A DNA stretch of 64,000 bases from CAVSJO01 sp963728445. Lineage in GTDB: Bacteria > Gemmatimonadota > Gemmatimonadetes > Longimicrobiales > RSA9. The translations under genes and the position numbers were made by a program. The stretch is taken from assembly GCA_963728445.1 (NCBI GenBank), contig CAVSJO010000006.1:1612001-1676000 (forward strand). The letters run 5' to 3'. Position 1 is the first letter of the stretch; every line of letters begins with the position of its first letter. Positions 10,301 through 18,081 of the stretch are shown here, piece after piece. The notes below the pieces were generated by a model. That model saw nothing but the letters and a program-made list of their open reading frames with translations. It was not told the DNA's origin and did no database searches.

Positions 10301-10600
10301 GGCGGCCTGCAGCCGAGCAGCCCCTTCGTCGAGGACGCGACGTTCACCAAGCTGCGCGAGGTCTCGCTCAGCTACCGCTTCAACCGCGAGGCGCTGTCGA
10401 GCTTCGGGCTGGACCGCTTCGGGTCCATCGGCCTAAGCCTGACGGGCCGCAACCTGTTCACGTGGACGAACTACCGCGGGTTCGATCCCGAGGTCGGGAA
10501 GGGTGGAGGCGACACGGGCTCCGCCGCGATCGCCCGTGTGGAGGGATACCAGTATCCGAACTTCCGCACGTGGACTGCGGCCATCGAGCTGACCTTCTAA
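7376..10600 (+). CDS. SusC/RagA-type TonB-dependent outer-membrane transporter
   Basis: This is a 1,074-residue outer-membrane receptor. In order it shows a signal peptide ending near AVAQ (residue 23), a CarboxypepD_reg-like domain (about 25-105), a TonB-box-like SEIVVTG, a plug domain (about 120-235) with the SusC hallmark LYIVDGV, and a large beta-barrel ending in ELTF with a terminal Phe, as outer-membrane barrels do. The GTG start at 7376 is chosen because AAGGAGG (7364-7370) sits 5 bases upstream; an earlier in-frame ATG at 7319 has no such site. It pairs with the SusD-like lipoprotein 10 bases downstream. Substrate is unknown; no carbohydrate enzyme is adjacent. Confidence 0.93.
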   Translation: MNPRRTTFLFLLASLLAAAPAVAQTGTVTGTITSTTTGEPLQGVQVSITGTGLGTLTEASGKFLILQVPAGQQTLRADLIGFGSLEQQVTVTGGETTNLTLQMKPEAVSLSEIVVTGVAGATQRTKLPFEVAQVRASDIPVPSVNAATSLQGKVSGVTVVQGSGRPGSAPSILLRGPTSLDASGRDQEPLYIVDGVILGSSLVDLDALDIESVEVVKGAAAASLYGSRAANGVIQIRTKRGRAMQDDQVRYTIRSEYGRSGLASTPDQLLTEHHQYALTSDGKFINSDGTTCTWLNCTSPILAGQRAAPGEDPSAWNTVQNMAWPGQTYNQVDRFFQDGSYLQNYIAAEGRSGATNFHVSLSNVDDQGVMPGMAGFKRTNFRVNVDQSVMESFQVQASGFYSNSTQGQFPESQGNPLFDLTRMPAGVDLTSDDPNAPGQLVLNVDPTNNESPNPLYEMYNRKYSEDHSRFLGSLNARYSPVSWFDIDANGSFDRLDLKQRDLYPKGYRTITPSGTLNNGQLDEFNQRDEALNASLTGTFRWDVTPQVHNRTQLRYLYENQTRNWVDSYGYSFAVKNVPEFSNINQDNLSLNSYERTIRSDGYFAITNFDILDKYVVDALIRNDGSSLFGADQRRQWYYRIAGAWRLSQEPFFNVPGIDELKFRYSLGTAGGRPNFEAQYETYSVSGGRVTPVTLGNNDLKPEFTTEQEMGIDASFLENRFVLALTYADATTKDEILPVPLPAYTGYQTQWRNAGTINSKTIEATLDTRIMNTDNFNWSLKLLFDHTKSVITELNVPPFTYGVSGQALGNVFYARPGEQIGTFYGEKAASSCADLPEGVSCDGFQVNNDGFLVWTGGSGLDNPQWGTDSDVKIRGSSVKWGSPFAGECTDPSTSERTLFCPVGNSMPKWNASVSSTVGYKGLSLYGLVGHSDGFDVYNQPLQWAIFKRYGGIMDQSGVPEAQQKPVGYYDALYGALGGLQPSSPFVEDATFTKLREVSLSYRFNREALSSFGLDRFGSIGLSLTGRNLFTWTNYRGFDPEVGKGGGDTGSAAIARVEGYQYPNFRTWTAAIELTF

Positions 10601-10610
10601 GGAGTCGAGA

Positions 10611-12212
10611 ATGAGACACGCATATCGAAACCTCACGGTTGGCGCGCTGTTGCTCTTCGGAGCAACCGCGTGCGCCAACCTGGACGTGGTGAACCCGAAC
10701 GACGCCGACGCGTCGCGGGCGCTGCAGACGTCGGGCGACGTCATGTCGCTCATTGGCGGCGGCTACAATACCTGGTTCCAGGGCGTCTACGACTACAACG
10801 GGCCGGGGCTCTTCCTGAGCAATGCCTCGTTCCAGCACGCGGCGCCGTGGGCAAATGCGGGCATGGAGTTCTACGCCCGAATCCCGCGCCAGACGGTCGT
10901 GAACGACGCGGCCGACAGCTACTACGGCAACTTCACACGGCCGTGGTACTACTCGTATCGCGCCATCGCGGGCGTTGCGTCCGGGCTCAAGGCTCTGGAA
11001 GACCCGGACATCTCGGGCGACCTGGACCCGACGGACCTCACCATGGCCCAGGCGTACGGCAACCTGGTGCTGGGCATCGCCCACGCGACCATCGCCGTCT
11101 TCTACGACCAGGGCTTCGTGGTCGACCAGACGACGGACGTGAACCAGGCCCAGGAGGCGATGCCGTACGACCAGCTCATGCAGGCGGCGATGGGCTATTT
11201 CGACAAGGCCATCCAGCTGGCCGGCAGCTCCGACTTCACGCTCCCCCAGGAGTGGATGGCGGCCACGGTCACGTCGGACGACCTCGTGAAGATCGCCCAC
11301 TCGCTGAAGGCACGGTACCGCGCCAACGTGGCCCGCACCCCCGAGCAGCGGGCGGCGGTGGACTGGAGCCAGGTCATCGCGGACGTGAACGCCGGCGTCA
11401 CGTCCTCCTTCAACCAGTACATGGACGCCAACAACGGCTGGTACTACGCCATCGCCGACTACGGAACGTTTCCCGGCTGGTCGGAGGCCCCGTACTGGAT
11501 CTACGGGATGGCGGACCAGTCCGGGAACTACCAGCGGTGGCTGGACCTGTCGATCGCCGACAAGACGCCGAACCCCTCGGGTGGTCCGATCCTCATCATC
11601 ACCCCGGACCAGCGCTTCCCGCAGGGCTCGACCGTGGATGAGCAGCGCGCGAACCCGGGCACCTACTACGAGGCGCCCTCCAACATCGCGAACGTGTGGG
11701 CGCGGCCCGACCGCGGCACGTGGCGCTGGTCGTACTACCACGACAACCGGTATCCGGGCTACTACTCCTGGACCGACTTCAACCACAACGAGATCGACAT
11801 CAACGAGATGAACCTGCTGAAGGCCGAAGGCCTGTACCGCACGGGCGACAAGGCCGGCGCGGCAGCGATCGTCAACCAGACGCGGACGGCGGCGGGGCTG
11901 AACGCCACGGACGCGAACGGTACCAACACGAGCTGCGTGCCGAAGCTGCCGAACGGGCAGTGCGGCGACCTGCTCGAGATGCTGAAGTGGGAGAAGCGGA
12001 TCGAGGTGAACTTCGAGGGCCTGTTCGGCGCCCCGGCGTACTTCGACAGCCGCGGCTGGGGCGACCTGTGGTACGGCACGCCCCTCGAGTTCCCGGCTCC
12101 CTGCAAGGAGCTGCAGGTCCTGCAGTTGCTGCCGTGCTACACGTTCGGTGGGCCGGGCGGTGAGATGGCTTCGCCGGGGAGTGAGTACAACTGGCCCCAC
12201 GAGCAGGGCTGA
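10611..12212 (+). CDS. SusD/RagB-like nutrient-binding outer-membrane lipoprotein
   Basis: This 533-residue surface lipoprotein is the partner of the SusC-like transporter just upstream. The signal peptide ends in a lipobox with Cys21 (FGATAC). After it come NPND and a helical TPR-like body typical of SusD, with a C-terminal NEIDINEMNLLKAEGLYRTG stretch characteristic of the family. A GGAG site precedes the ATG. In known systems SusD caps the SusC barrel and delivers ligand. The protein is rich in Trp and Tyr (WRWSYYHDNRYPGYYSW), consistent with ligand stacking. A strong terminator follows 25 bases after the stop. Confidence 0.92.
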   Translation: MRHAYRNLTVGALLLFGATACANLDVVNPNDADASRALQTSGDVMSLIGGGYNTWFQGVYDYNGPGLFLSNASFQHAAPWANAGMEFYARIPRQTVVNDAADSYYGNFTRPWYYSYRAIAGVASGLKALEDPDISGDLDPTDLTMAQAYGNLVLGIAHATIAVFYDQGFVVDQTTDVNQAQEAMPYDQLMQAAMGYFDKAIQLAGSSDFTLPQEWMAATVTSDDLVKIAHSLKARYRANVARTPEQRAAVDWSQVIADVNAGVTSSFNQYMDANNGWYYAIADYGTFPGWSEAPYWIYGMADQSGNYQRWLDLSIADKTPNPSGGPILIITPDQRFPQGSTVDEQRANPGTYYEAPSNIANVWARPDRGTWRWSYYHDNRYPGYYSWTDFNHNEIDINEMNLLKAEGLYRTGDKAGAAAIVNQTRTAAGLNATDANGTNTSCVPKLPNGQCGDLLEMLKWEKRIEVNFEGLFGAPAYFDSRGWGDLWYGTPLEFPAPCKELQVLQLLPCYTFGGPGGEMASPGSEYNWPHEQG

Positions 12213-12237
12213 CGCCCGCTCCGTTTCGGCTTGAAAC

Positions 12238-12265
12238 ACGAGGGGGCGCTCCGGCGCCCCCTCGT
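12238..12265 (+). terminator. Intrinsic terminator after the SusC/SusD operon
   Basis: A near-perfect 12-bp stem (12238-12249 with 12254-12265) closes on a TCCG tetraloop and is followed by CGTTT. It lies 25 bases past the SusD stop. The stem is strong and the U-tract is short. Confidence 0.75.
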
Positions 12266-12311
12266 CGTTTCCGGGCCGGCGATGAGACCCGGCGACGGGA
12301 TGCCTGCACGC

Positions 12312-12343
12312 AAAAATGGGCGGGCACCCGAAGGTGCCCGCCC
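12312..12343 (-). terminator. Intrinsic terminator for the minus-strand small lipoprotein
   Basis: An 11-bp perfect stem (12318-12328 with 12333-12343) with a 4-base loop is followed, reading the minus strand, by A then TTTTT (12312-12316). It lies 45 bases beyond the stop of the 56-residue lipoprotein, and only about 50 bases from the SusC/SusD terminator facing it. Confidence 0.8.
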
Positions 12344-12388
12344 GCTCTTCCCGCATCCGCCGGCACGAAGGCCGACGGTCATCGGCGG

Positions 12389-12559
12389 TCAGCCGTGCGC
12401 CGCCGGCGCTCCGTGGACCGGAACGACGAGTCCGGTGCTCGGCGGCGGTTCCTTGTGGCCGCCGCTGTCTGGCTGCGGAATGCGCGTATCGGTCGGGCTC
12501 GAGCACGCCGCGGCCAGTGCGACGAGGGCCGCAGCCAGAACCAGGCGGGTAGTCTTCAT
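12389..12559 (-). CDS. Small lipoprotein (56 aa), function unknown
   Basis: This short gene encodes a signal peptide with a clear lipobox (ALAAAC, Cys19) and a Ser/Pro/Gly/His-rich tail (SSPTDTRIPQPDSGGHK) without a recognisable fold. AAGGAG lies 8 bases before the ATG and an intrinsic terminator lies just downstream, so it looks like a real, separately terminated gene. The upstream gene on the same strand is another lipoprotein, 108 bases away. The mature peptide is only about 38 residues; a secreted or envelope-anchored small protein is all that can be said. Confidence 0.6.
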   Translation of the reverse strand: MKTTRLVLAAALVALAAACSSPTDTRIPQPDSGGHKEPPPSTGLVVPVHGAPAAHG

Positions 12560-12667
12560 ATGCCATGCTCCTTCGTCTCTGCCGATTCGGGGCGCGATCG
12601 AGAGGCCGCGTCCGTAACAGTAAGATACACGGACCGGGGTGCCCGGTTCCAGTCTCTCGCCGCCAGC

Positions 12668-13141
12668 TCAGTTCAGCAGGTGCAGGTCGGCACAGGCGAC
12701 TTCCGTCGGTGCCGCCGCCTGGGCACTGTCGGCCTGGAGCAGGACGTGGGCGGAGTAGCTTCCGGAACCGTCGAGCTCCCCGGGCACGGTCGTTTCGCTC
12801 GTGGCGTTGCCCTGGGCGCCGGCCTCCATCGGGGCGTACGCCGCGGTGCCGCCCAGGACGGCCCCTCCGCCCGTGCAGGCGCCCTGATCCACCCGCCACA
12901 GGTAGGTGGCGCCGGGCGTTCCGTGCGCAACGCCGATGGACAGTCGGGTGCGTCCGTTGCCGGAGACGGCAGCGGCGGAGCCGTTGACCGACTGGCCGGC
13001 CACCGGAACGAGCTGGCCCTGCCACGCGGTCTGGACGGGTCCCGTGCTCTCGGAGCACGCCGCGAAGGCAGATGCAAGCAACGCCGCCTTGACCGCCGCC
13101 CCGAGAGCCCGGCCCGCGCGTCGAGATCGATGACTGTTCAT
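12668..13141 (-). CDS. CHRD/SOD-like small lipoprotein (157 aa)
   Basis: An N-terminal signal with a lipobox (FAAC, Cys29) is followed by one compact domain of about 120 residues. Its pattern (WQGQLVP, RLSIG, WRVDQGAC, GGAVLG, YAPM, SYSAHVLL, VACADL) resembles the CHRD or Cu/Zn-SOD-like beta-domain of secreted bacterial proteins. It lacks an obvious set of copper ligands, so enzymatic activity is unlikely. The ATG at 13141 has no good Shine-Dalgarno site. The fold assignment comes from pattern recall. Confidence 0.6.
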   Translation of the reverse strand: MNSHRSRRAGRALGAAVKAALLASAFAACSESTGPVQTAWQGQLVPVAGQSVNGSAAAVSGNGRTRLSIGVAHGTPGATYLWRVDQGACTGGGAVLGGTAAYAPMEAGAQGNATSETTVPGELDGSGSYSAHVLLQADSAQAAAPTEVACADLHLLN

Positions 13142-13270
13142 GGGGGAAACGCTAGACGCCGCTCCGGGGAGTGTCAATCCCGCCGCTGGACAGCCCACGG
13201 CGTCCGGGCGAGATTTCACGGAGAAGATCCAATCGCCGACCACCGGCAAGATCACGACTCGAGGATCACC

Positions 13271-13888
13271 ATGCGACGTTCCGCATTTCGGGGGGCCGTC
13301 TTCCGTTCCCTCGTACTGCTCCTGCTCGCGCCGGCTGCGGCCGCTGCGCAGTCGAGGACGCCGATCGAGCGGCCGCTTCCACAGTACGGCGTCGGCTACG
13401 TATTCGGCCCGCCGGACCTCATGGCCGGTGGCGACGCGTTCGTCGTGCTGCCCACGCTGGGCGGCCTGGGCGTCTACGTGGACGCGAAGTTCGACACGAG
13501 CAGCCCCTCGAAGGAGAGCAACTACGATGGCAGCCTGACGTCCCAGGACGTGCTGGCGGAGCGCACCGGCAACGAGTACTCCGACGACGCGGACAGCTGG
13601 ATGACGCTGGACGTGGCGCTGCTGCGCCCCGTCACGCCTGCGCTCATGGTCTACGCAGGCGTCGGCTACGCGAAGCGTTCCTGGTACCATCTGTACTACG
13701 ATCCGCAGAAGCAGTACGGCCTTGCGGGGTACTACTGGGTCCGTGCGCCGAGCTACGACTCCACGAGCCTGAACGGAATCGCCGGCATCTTCCTGCGGAT
13801 CAGCAGCCTGTTGACGACGCAGTTCGGGATCGAGACCGCCCCGCGGGGCGGTGTGCTCGGCATCTCGCTCACGCTGCCCCGTCGTTGA
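13271..13888 (+). CDS. Small outer-membrane beta-barrel-like protein (205 aa)
   Basis: A cleavable signal peptide (LLLLAPAAAAAQ) is followed by alternating aromatic/hydrophobic strands such as YGVGYVFGP, LMVYAGVGYAKRSWYHLYYD and TQFGIETAPRGGVLGISLTL. This is the look of an 8-strand outer-membrane barrel ending in a beta-strand near the C-terminus. GAGGA stands 5 bases before the ATG at 13271. Its 3' end is followed after 47 bases by two small plug-like lipoproteins on the same strand. No specific function is recognised. Confidence 0.6.
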   Translation: MRRSAFRGAVFRSLVLLLLAPAAAAAQSRTPIERPLPQYGVGYVFGPPDLMAGGDAFVVLPTLGGLGVYVDAKFDTSSPSKESNYDGSLTSQDVLAERTGNEYSDDADSWMTLDVALLRPVTPALMVYAGVGYAKRSWYHLYYDPQKQYGLAGYYWVRAPSYDSTSLNGIAGIFLRISSLLTTQFGIETAPRGGVLGISLTLPRR

Positions 13889-13935
13889 CGCGGCGGTGGC
13901 GGAGGACCCCTTCCCTCGTCCCAAGAGAGGAATTC

Positions 13936-14340
13936 GTGACCCACGTTCGAAAGTCGGCACTGCTTCTTGCGGCCGTCCTCGCCCTCGCGACCGCGGCCTG
14001 CGCCAGCGCCGCGGGCGGCAAGGGCAGCCGGCAGGATCTGCTCACCCGTGAGCAGATCATGTCGGTGGACGCCCAGAACCTCTACCAGGTGGTCGCGCGC
14101 CTGCGGCCCCGTTGGCTGAACGTCCGCAGCGAACAGAGCTTCGGGCTCCAGACCCAGGTGGTGGTGTATCAGGGCCAGACGTACGTCGGGGAGGCCCAGA
14201 CCCTGGACCAGTTCTCCCCGGACATGGCGTATCAGCTGCGCTACGTCGACGGTACTACCGCGTCCTCCACGCTGCCCGGACTGGGCTCGCGGCACGTCGC
14301 CGGTGCGATCATCATCGACACCAGGCCGCCAGCGAGCTGA
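13936..14340 (+). CDS. Plug-domain-like lipoprotein A (134 aa)
   Basis: This lipoprotein (TAAC, Cys22) has one short domain: DLLTREQIM, NLYQVVARLRPRWLNVRS, VVVYQGQTYVGE, MAYQLRYVDGTTAS and HVAGAIIIDTRP. The order strand-YxG, then IE/LRYxDG, then GxIxIxTR resembles the last half of a TonB-receptor plug domain, but no barrel follows. The GTG start at 13936 is preceded by AGAGAGG. The next gene is a clear paralogue, sharing LTREQIM, RLRPRWL, YLDG/YVDG and TASSTLP. The plug-like fold is inferred; the role is unknown. Confidence 0.6.
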   Translation: MTHVRKSALLLAAVLALATAACASAAGGKGSRQDLLTREQIMSVDAQNLYQVVARLRPRWLNVRSEQSFGLQTQVVVYQGQTYVGEAQTLDQFSPDMAYQLRYVDGTTASSTLPGLGSRHVAGAIIIDTRPPAS

Positions 14341-14375
14341 CGGTGGCGGCGTGGCCTGTATCGAAGGGAGACAAC

Positions 14376-14792
14376 GTGAAGAGCATTCGAAGCAGCGCAG
14401 TTCTCGTCATCGCCCTGGCGTTCCTCCCCGCCGCGTGCGCGAGCGCCCGCGCACGCAGCGACGGCTCGCGCTCGGACCGACTCACGCGCGAGCAGATCAT
14501 GGACGCCAAGGCCACGGACCTCTACGACGTCGTGCAGAGGCTGCGCCCGCGCTGGCTGACCCTGCGCGACAAGAGCATGTTCGTGTCGACCGAGATCCTC
14601 GTGTACCAGGACCAGACGTATCTGGGGGGGGTGGATTCGCTCCGGCAGATGTCACCGGATCTGGCCTACGAGCTCCGCTACCTGGACGGACCGACCGCGT
14701 CCTCGACGCTGCCGCGCCTGCGGTCCGGGGGACAGCACGTCGCGGGGGCCATCATCATCTCGGTGCAGCCGCCGTCGGACGTGGAGGGTTGA
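14376..14792 (+). CDS. Plug-domain-like lipoprotein B (138 aa), paralogue of the preceding gene
   Basis: This is a tandem duplicate of the gene 35 bases upstream, with a lipobox at Cys21 (PAAC) and the same order of motifs: DRLTREQIMDAKATDLYDVVQRLRPRWL reduced to its core, LVYQDQTYLGGVDSLRQM, LRYLDGPTASSTLP and HVAGAIIISVQP. The GTG start follows AAGGGAG. It faces a minus-strand CarboxypepD_reg/plug protein across a 25-base gap that contains a short GGCGGC/GCCGCC hairpin. Two lipid-anchored and one larger plug-like protein thus sit together. Confidence 0.6.
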   Translation: MKSIRSSAVLVIALAFLPAACASARARSDGSRSDRLTREQIMDAKATDLYDVVQRLRPRWLTLRDKSMFVSTEILVYQDQTYLGGVDSLRQMSPDLAYELRYLDGPTASSTLPRLRSGGQHVAGAIIISVQPPSDVEG

Positions 14793-14817
14793 GGCGGCCT
14801 GGGAGCCGCCGCGCTGC

Positions 14818-15606
14818 CTAGGAGCCGCCCCGCCGCGTCCAGACGGCGATGACACCGCAGGCGGCGTCGCCGTTGAGGAACTCGGCGGGAACGGTGCTGA
14901 CGCCCCGGTAGATCTCGATGCCCTCGATGGACTCCGGGGAGACGTGGTCGTCCAGACGGAACACGTCGCCCCGGTACCCGCTCATGGTGAGCGTGCGGCG
15001 GTTCACGAGGAAGCCGTCGACGAAGATCTGCGTAACGCAGTCGCGTCCGGCGGACCGGCCGACCTGGACGACGGGGCGGGATCCGGAGCCCTGGCCGACG
15101 AGGTTCACGCCCGGTACGTCCCGCAGCAGGTCGGAAACGTACATGGGGTGCGCCTTCTCGACCTGATTGCGGGTGATGTAGATGCCCGTTCCGTGGCGCA
15201 GGCGAAACCGGAATCCGTCGAGGAGCGGGCTGCTGTCCACGTCGGAACGTCCGACGACCTCCAGGGGCGCGAGGAGGACGGCGTCGGGATCGAGTCGCAG
15301 CTCGAGCTTGAAGAAGGCGTGGTTGTCGAAGTAGAGGGTCGGGGTCGTGTTCTCCTGGTACCCCATTCGCTCCGCGTGGATGATCACGGCCGAAGTGTGG
15401 TCCACGTCGAACTGGAAGACGCCGCTCTCGTCCGTGGCGGCCCGGTCGATGAACTCTCCGTGGCGATCCCGCAGCACGACCTGCGTGGCGGCGAGGGGCT
15501 CCTCGGTGGCATTGTCGATAACCCGGCCGACCACCCGCACCTGTCCCAGCGCGGGCGTGGCGAGCGCCAGCGCGAGGAGAATCGATGCGAGGCGGAGTTT
15601 GCGCAT
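14818..15606 (-). CDS. CarboxypepD_reg plus TonB-plug-like protein without a barrel (262 aa)
   Basis: A signal peptide (LALALATPALGQ) is followed by a CarboxypepD_reg-like domain (about 22-100: VRVVGRVIDNATEEPLAATQVVL, GVFQFDVD) and a TonB-receptor plug-like domain (about 125-260: VSDLLRDVPGVNLVG, IFVDGFLVNRR, PESIEGIEIYRG, CGVIAVWTR). The chain stops where a receptor barrel would begin. Similar truncated receptors are common in Gemmatimonadota and are not obviously broken; the reading frame and ending are clean. A periplasmic or outer-membrane accessory role is inferred. Confidence 0.75.
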   Translation of the reverse strand: MRKLRLASILLALALATPALGQVRVVGRVIDNATEEPLAATQVVLRDRHGEFIDRAATDESGVFQFDVDHTSAVIIHAERMGYQENTTPTLYFDNHAFFKLELRLDPDAVLLAPLEVVGRSDVDSSPLLDGFRFRLRHGTGIYITRNQVEKAHPMYVSDLLRDVPGVNLVGQGSGSRPVVQVGRSAGRDCVTQIFVDGFLVNRRTLTMSGYRGDVFRLDDHVSPESIEGIEIYRGVSTVPAEFLNGDAACGVIAVWTRRGGS

Positions 15607-15705
15607 GCGGTCGACGTCGCGTCTTGCGTGGAGGCCTGGACGACACGACACTTCGGCCGCGCATGACGACCACCGCCCACGCGAACCGAAGCACCGCCAT
15701 CCAAT

Positions 15706-16077
15706 ATGGATAACCACCACGGGTCCGGGGAAGTTCCCCGTCGCGTCGACAAGCCGTGGGGCCACGAGCTGATCTGGGCCCACACGGACCGTTACGTCGG
15801 AAAGGTCCTGCACGTGAAGGCCGGACACGCACTGTCGCTCCAGTACCACGAGCACAAGGACGAGACCATCCACCTGCTGCGCGGCCACATGCGCTTCTGG
15901 GTGGGCCCGTCCGCGGACGCGCTCGAGGAGATCGAGTTCCCCGAGGGATCCTCCCGGCGCGTCACTCCGGGCACGGTGCACCGGATGGAGGCGGTGAGCG
16001 ACGTCGACATCCTGGAGGCGTCGACGCCGGAGCTGGACGACGTCGTCCGGCTGGAGGACCGCTACGGGAGGACGTGA
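15706..16077 (+). CDS. Cupin-domain protein, mannose-6-phosphate-isomerase type II-like
   Basis: This single 123-residue cupin opens with the KPWGHELIW signature of type II phosphomannose isomerases and carries the metal-binding QYHEHKDETIHLLRG motif and a second His (GTVHRME). Stand-alone cupins of this kind act as sugar-phosphate isomerases or sugar-binding proteins; the activity cannot be fixed by sequence alone. The stop overlaps the GTG of folK (GTGA). The gene is divergent from the plug-like gene across a 99-base gap. Confidence 0.75.
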   Translation: MDNHHGSGEVPRRVDKPWGHELIWAHTDRYVGKVLHVKAGHALSLQYHEHKDETIHLLRGHMRFWVGPSADALEEIEFPEGSSRRVTPGTVHRMEAVSDVDILEASTPELDDVVRLEDRYGRT

Positions 16078-16643
16078 GAGGGAGCGGGAGCCCGGCGGCC
16101 GGGCACGGCCGCCGCGCGGGCTCGACGGCGTACCTCGGGTTCGGCTCGAACCTGGGCGACCGGGAGGTCTATCTCGGTGCCGCTCTGCGGGATCTTGCCG
16201 GGCGGGAGGGGCTGGACCTGATCGACGTCTCCTCCGTCTGGCGGACGGACCCCGTCGGCTTCGCCGATCAGCCCGATTTCTGGAACCTTGTCGCCCAATT
16301 CGCGTGCGACATGGGCCCTGACGCACTCCTCGACGCGGCGCTCGACGTCGAGGCGCACCTCGGCCGGAATCGATCCTTCCGGAACGCGCCGCGCACCATC
16401 GACATCGATGTCCTCGTTCTCGGCGATCTCCGCATGGCCACGCCGCGCCTCACGATCCCACATCCTCGCCTCACGGAGCGCGGCTTCACGCTGCGACCGC
16501 TCGCGGAGCTCGCCCCCGATCTGCGCGTTCCGGGCACCGGGCGAACCGTCGCCGAATTCCTCGAGGAGACGCCCGGGCTCGAGGATGGCGAGCGGCTCTT
16601 TCCCGGTCGTCGGCTGCTGGCGAGGGAGGAAGATCGCGCGTGA
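16074..16643 (+). CDS. folK: 2-amino-4-hydroxy-6-hydroxymethyldihydropteridine pyrophosphokinase
   Basis: HPPK transfers pyrophosphate from ATP to the pterin in folate synthesis. The sequence shows YLGFGSNLGDR near residue 20, FWNLVAQF, HLGRNRSFRNAPRTIDIDVL (the Arg/Asp catalytic segment) and IPHPRLTERGFTLRPLAELAPDL. Its 189 residues fit the family. The GTG at 16074 overlaps the cupin stop and its own stop overlaps the next gene. The first 15 residues are poorly conserved, so translation might begin slightly later. No other folate gene is adjacent. Confidence 0.93.
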   Translation: MRGSGSPAAGHGRRAGSTAYLGFGSNLGDREVYLGAALRDLAGREGLDLIDVSSVWRTDPVGFADQPDFWNLVAQFACDMGPDALLDAALDVEAHLGRNRSFRNAPRTIDIDVLVLGDLRMATPRLTIPHPRLTERGFTLRPLAELAPDLRVPGTGRTVAEFLEETPGLEDGERLFPGRRLLAREEDRA

Positions 16644-17863
16644 AACGTCTCTGGGGCGCCGTCGCCTTCCTGATCGTCCTCGCCTCCACCGCATCCTGCC
16701 AGGAGCGACAGGCGGACTCGACGCGTGTCGCGGACCTCGTCCAGGAGCTGCTCCCCGCCGTCGAACGGCTCAGCGGACTCACGGCGACGGACTCCATCCG
16801 CGTCGCCGTGCGCGGCGCCGACTCACTGCGGGCGTACCTCAGGCGGGAGCTGCGCAGGGACCTGCCGCCGGCGCGGGCGCGGGGACTGGCCGCGACGTAC
16901 CGCGCGCTCGGTCTCGTGCCCGACACGTTCGATCTTGAGTCGACCCTCGTCGATCTCTACACCGAGCAGGTCATCGGCTTCTACGACCCGCCCACGAAGC
17001 GGCTCTACGTCGTGGAAGGCGCGGGCACGGCAGCGCTGCGGCCCGTCGTCGCCCACGAGATGGTGCACGCCCTCCAGGACCAGCACACGGACGTCGAGGC
17101 ACTGATTTCGCCCGAACGGGGCAACGATCGCCAGACCGCCGCCCAGGCCGCGCTGGAGGGACACGCAACGCTCGTGATGTTGCGGCTCACGCTGGAAGAG
17201 ACGATGGGCCGACCCGTGCCCCTGGAGAACCTGCCGGACCTCCGCTCCACCATCGAGGCTTCCGTGCAGGGCCAGAACGCCCGCTTCCCGATCTTTCGAG
17301 CCGCGCCGGAGATCCTGCAGTGGTCGGTTCTGTACCCGTACGCGGCGGGGGCCGGCTTCGTCCAGGCGCTCTGGAGCCGCTATCCCGGCGCTGCGCCGCT
17401 GGACTCCCTTCTGCCCCGCTCCACCGAGCAGGTCGAGCATCCCGCCTCGCGCTTCTTCCCCGAGCCCGACCCGCCCACGGCGCTCCGGTTCGGCGACGGC
17501 GGCGCCGGCGGCTGGTCCCGCGTCTACGAGAACACGTTCGGGGAGGCGGAGCTCCGCTTCATCCTGCGGCACCACCTGGACGCCGGAGCCGACAGCGCCG
17601 CCGCCGGGTGGGACGGGGACCGGTTCCTCCTCCTGCGGCGGAACGGCCTCGACGTCCTCGATCTCGTGACCGTGTGGGACGACGCGGCGTCGGCCGCACG
17701 CTTCGCCGCCGCGTGGCGCTCGATGGCGGAGTCGCGCACGCCGAAGCGCACTCAGCGGATCCGAACGTTCAGCCTGGACGGACTGCCCGCCGTGACGGTT
17801 CTCGACGGCACCGGTCCGCTCCCGCCGGACACCACCCTGCCCGTGCCCCGAATCGTCCGCTGA
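16640..17863 (+). CDS. Zincin-like metallopeptidase lipoprotein (407 aa)
   Basis: A signal peptide with a lipobox (TASC, Cys20) directs this protein to the envelope. The region EQVIGFYDPPTKRLYVVEG then VVAHEMVHALQDQH carries the HExxH zinc motif (139-143), followed about 28 residues later by an LEGHA motif that can give the third ligand, a gluzincin-like arrangement. The remainder is not recognised. The GTG start overlaps the folK stop. A peptidase role is inferred from the zinc motif; no substrate is suggested by the neighbours. Confidence 0.65.
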   Translation: MKRLWGAVAFLIVLASTASCQERQADSTRVADLVQELLPAVERLSGLTATDSIRVAVRGADSLRAYLRRELRRDLPPARARGLAATYRALGLVPDTFDLESTLVDLYTEQVIGFYDPPTKRLYVVEGAGTAALRPVVAHEMVHALQDQHTDVEALISPERGNDRQTAAQAALEGHATLVMLRLTLEETMGRPVPLENLPDLRSTIEASVQGQNARFPIFRAAPEILQWSVLYPYAAGAGFVQALWSRYPGAAPLDSLLPRSTEQVEHPASRFFPEPDPPTALRFGDGGAGGWSRVYENTFGEAELRFILRHHLDAGADSAAAGWDGDRFLLLRRNGLDVLDLVTVWDDAASAARFAAAWRSMAESRTPKRTQRIRTFSLDGLPAVTVLDGTGPLPPDTTLPVPRIVR

Positions 17864-17887
17864 CATCGCGGCGGGGCTGCGGCGGGC

Positions 17888-17927
17888 GGGGCGGCGGGGC
17901 GGCGGGGCGGCGGGGCGGCGGGGCGGC
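17888..17927 (+). repeat. GGGGCGGC tandem repeat, 5 perfect copies
   Basis: An 8-bp unit repeats five times without error just after the metallopeptidase stop. Such arrays are prone to slippage and could form G-rich structures. Confidence 0.9.
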
Positions 17928-18024
17928 CGGTATTGCCATGGACCTGGCTCGGCGCGGGAGCAATCGTGGGGCTGGCGGTGGCCGGAGGCCGCGGGGCCGC
18001 TTGCGCACCCGCGTCCGGCAGCAG

Positions 18025-18081
18025 CGGGTCCGGGCAGCAGCGGGTCCGGCGGGCACCGGGTCCGGGTGGCACCGGGTCCGG
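18025..18081 (+). repeat. 16-bp-period repeat with a CGGGTCCGG core, 4 copies
   Basis: The 9-base core CGGGTCCGG recurs at 18025, 18041, 18057 and 18073, spaced exactly 16 bases, with variable 7-base spacers ending in CAG or CAC. Confidence 0.85.

Noticed and set aside
17888..18081. A CRISPR array
   Set aside because: The repeats are 8 and 16 bases apart, without unique 30-40 base spacers, and no cas gene is near.
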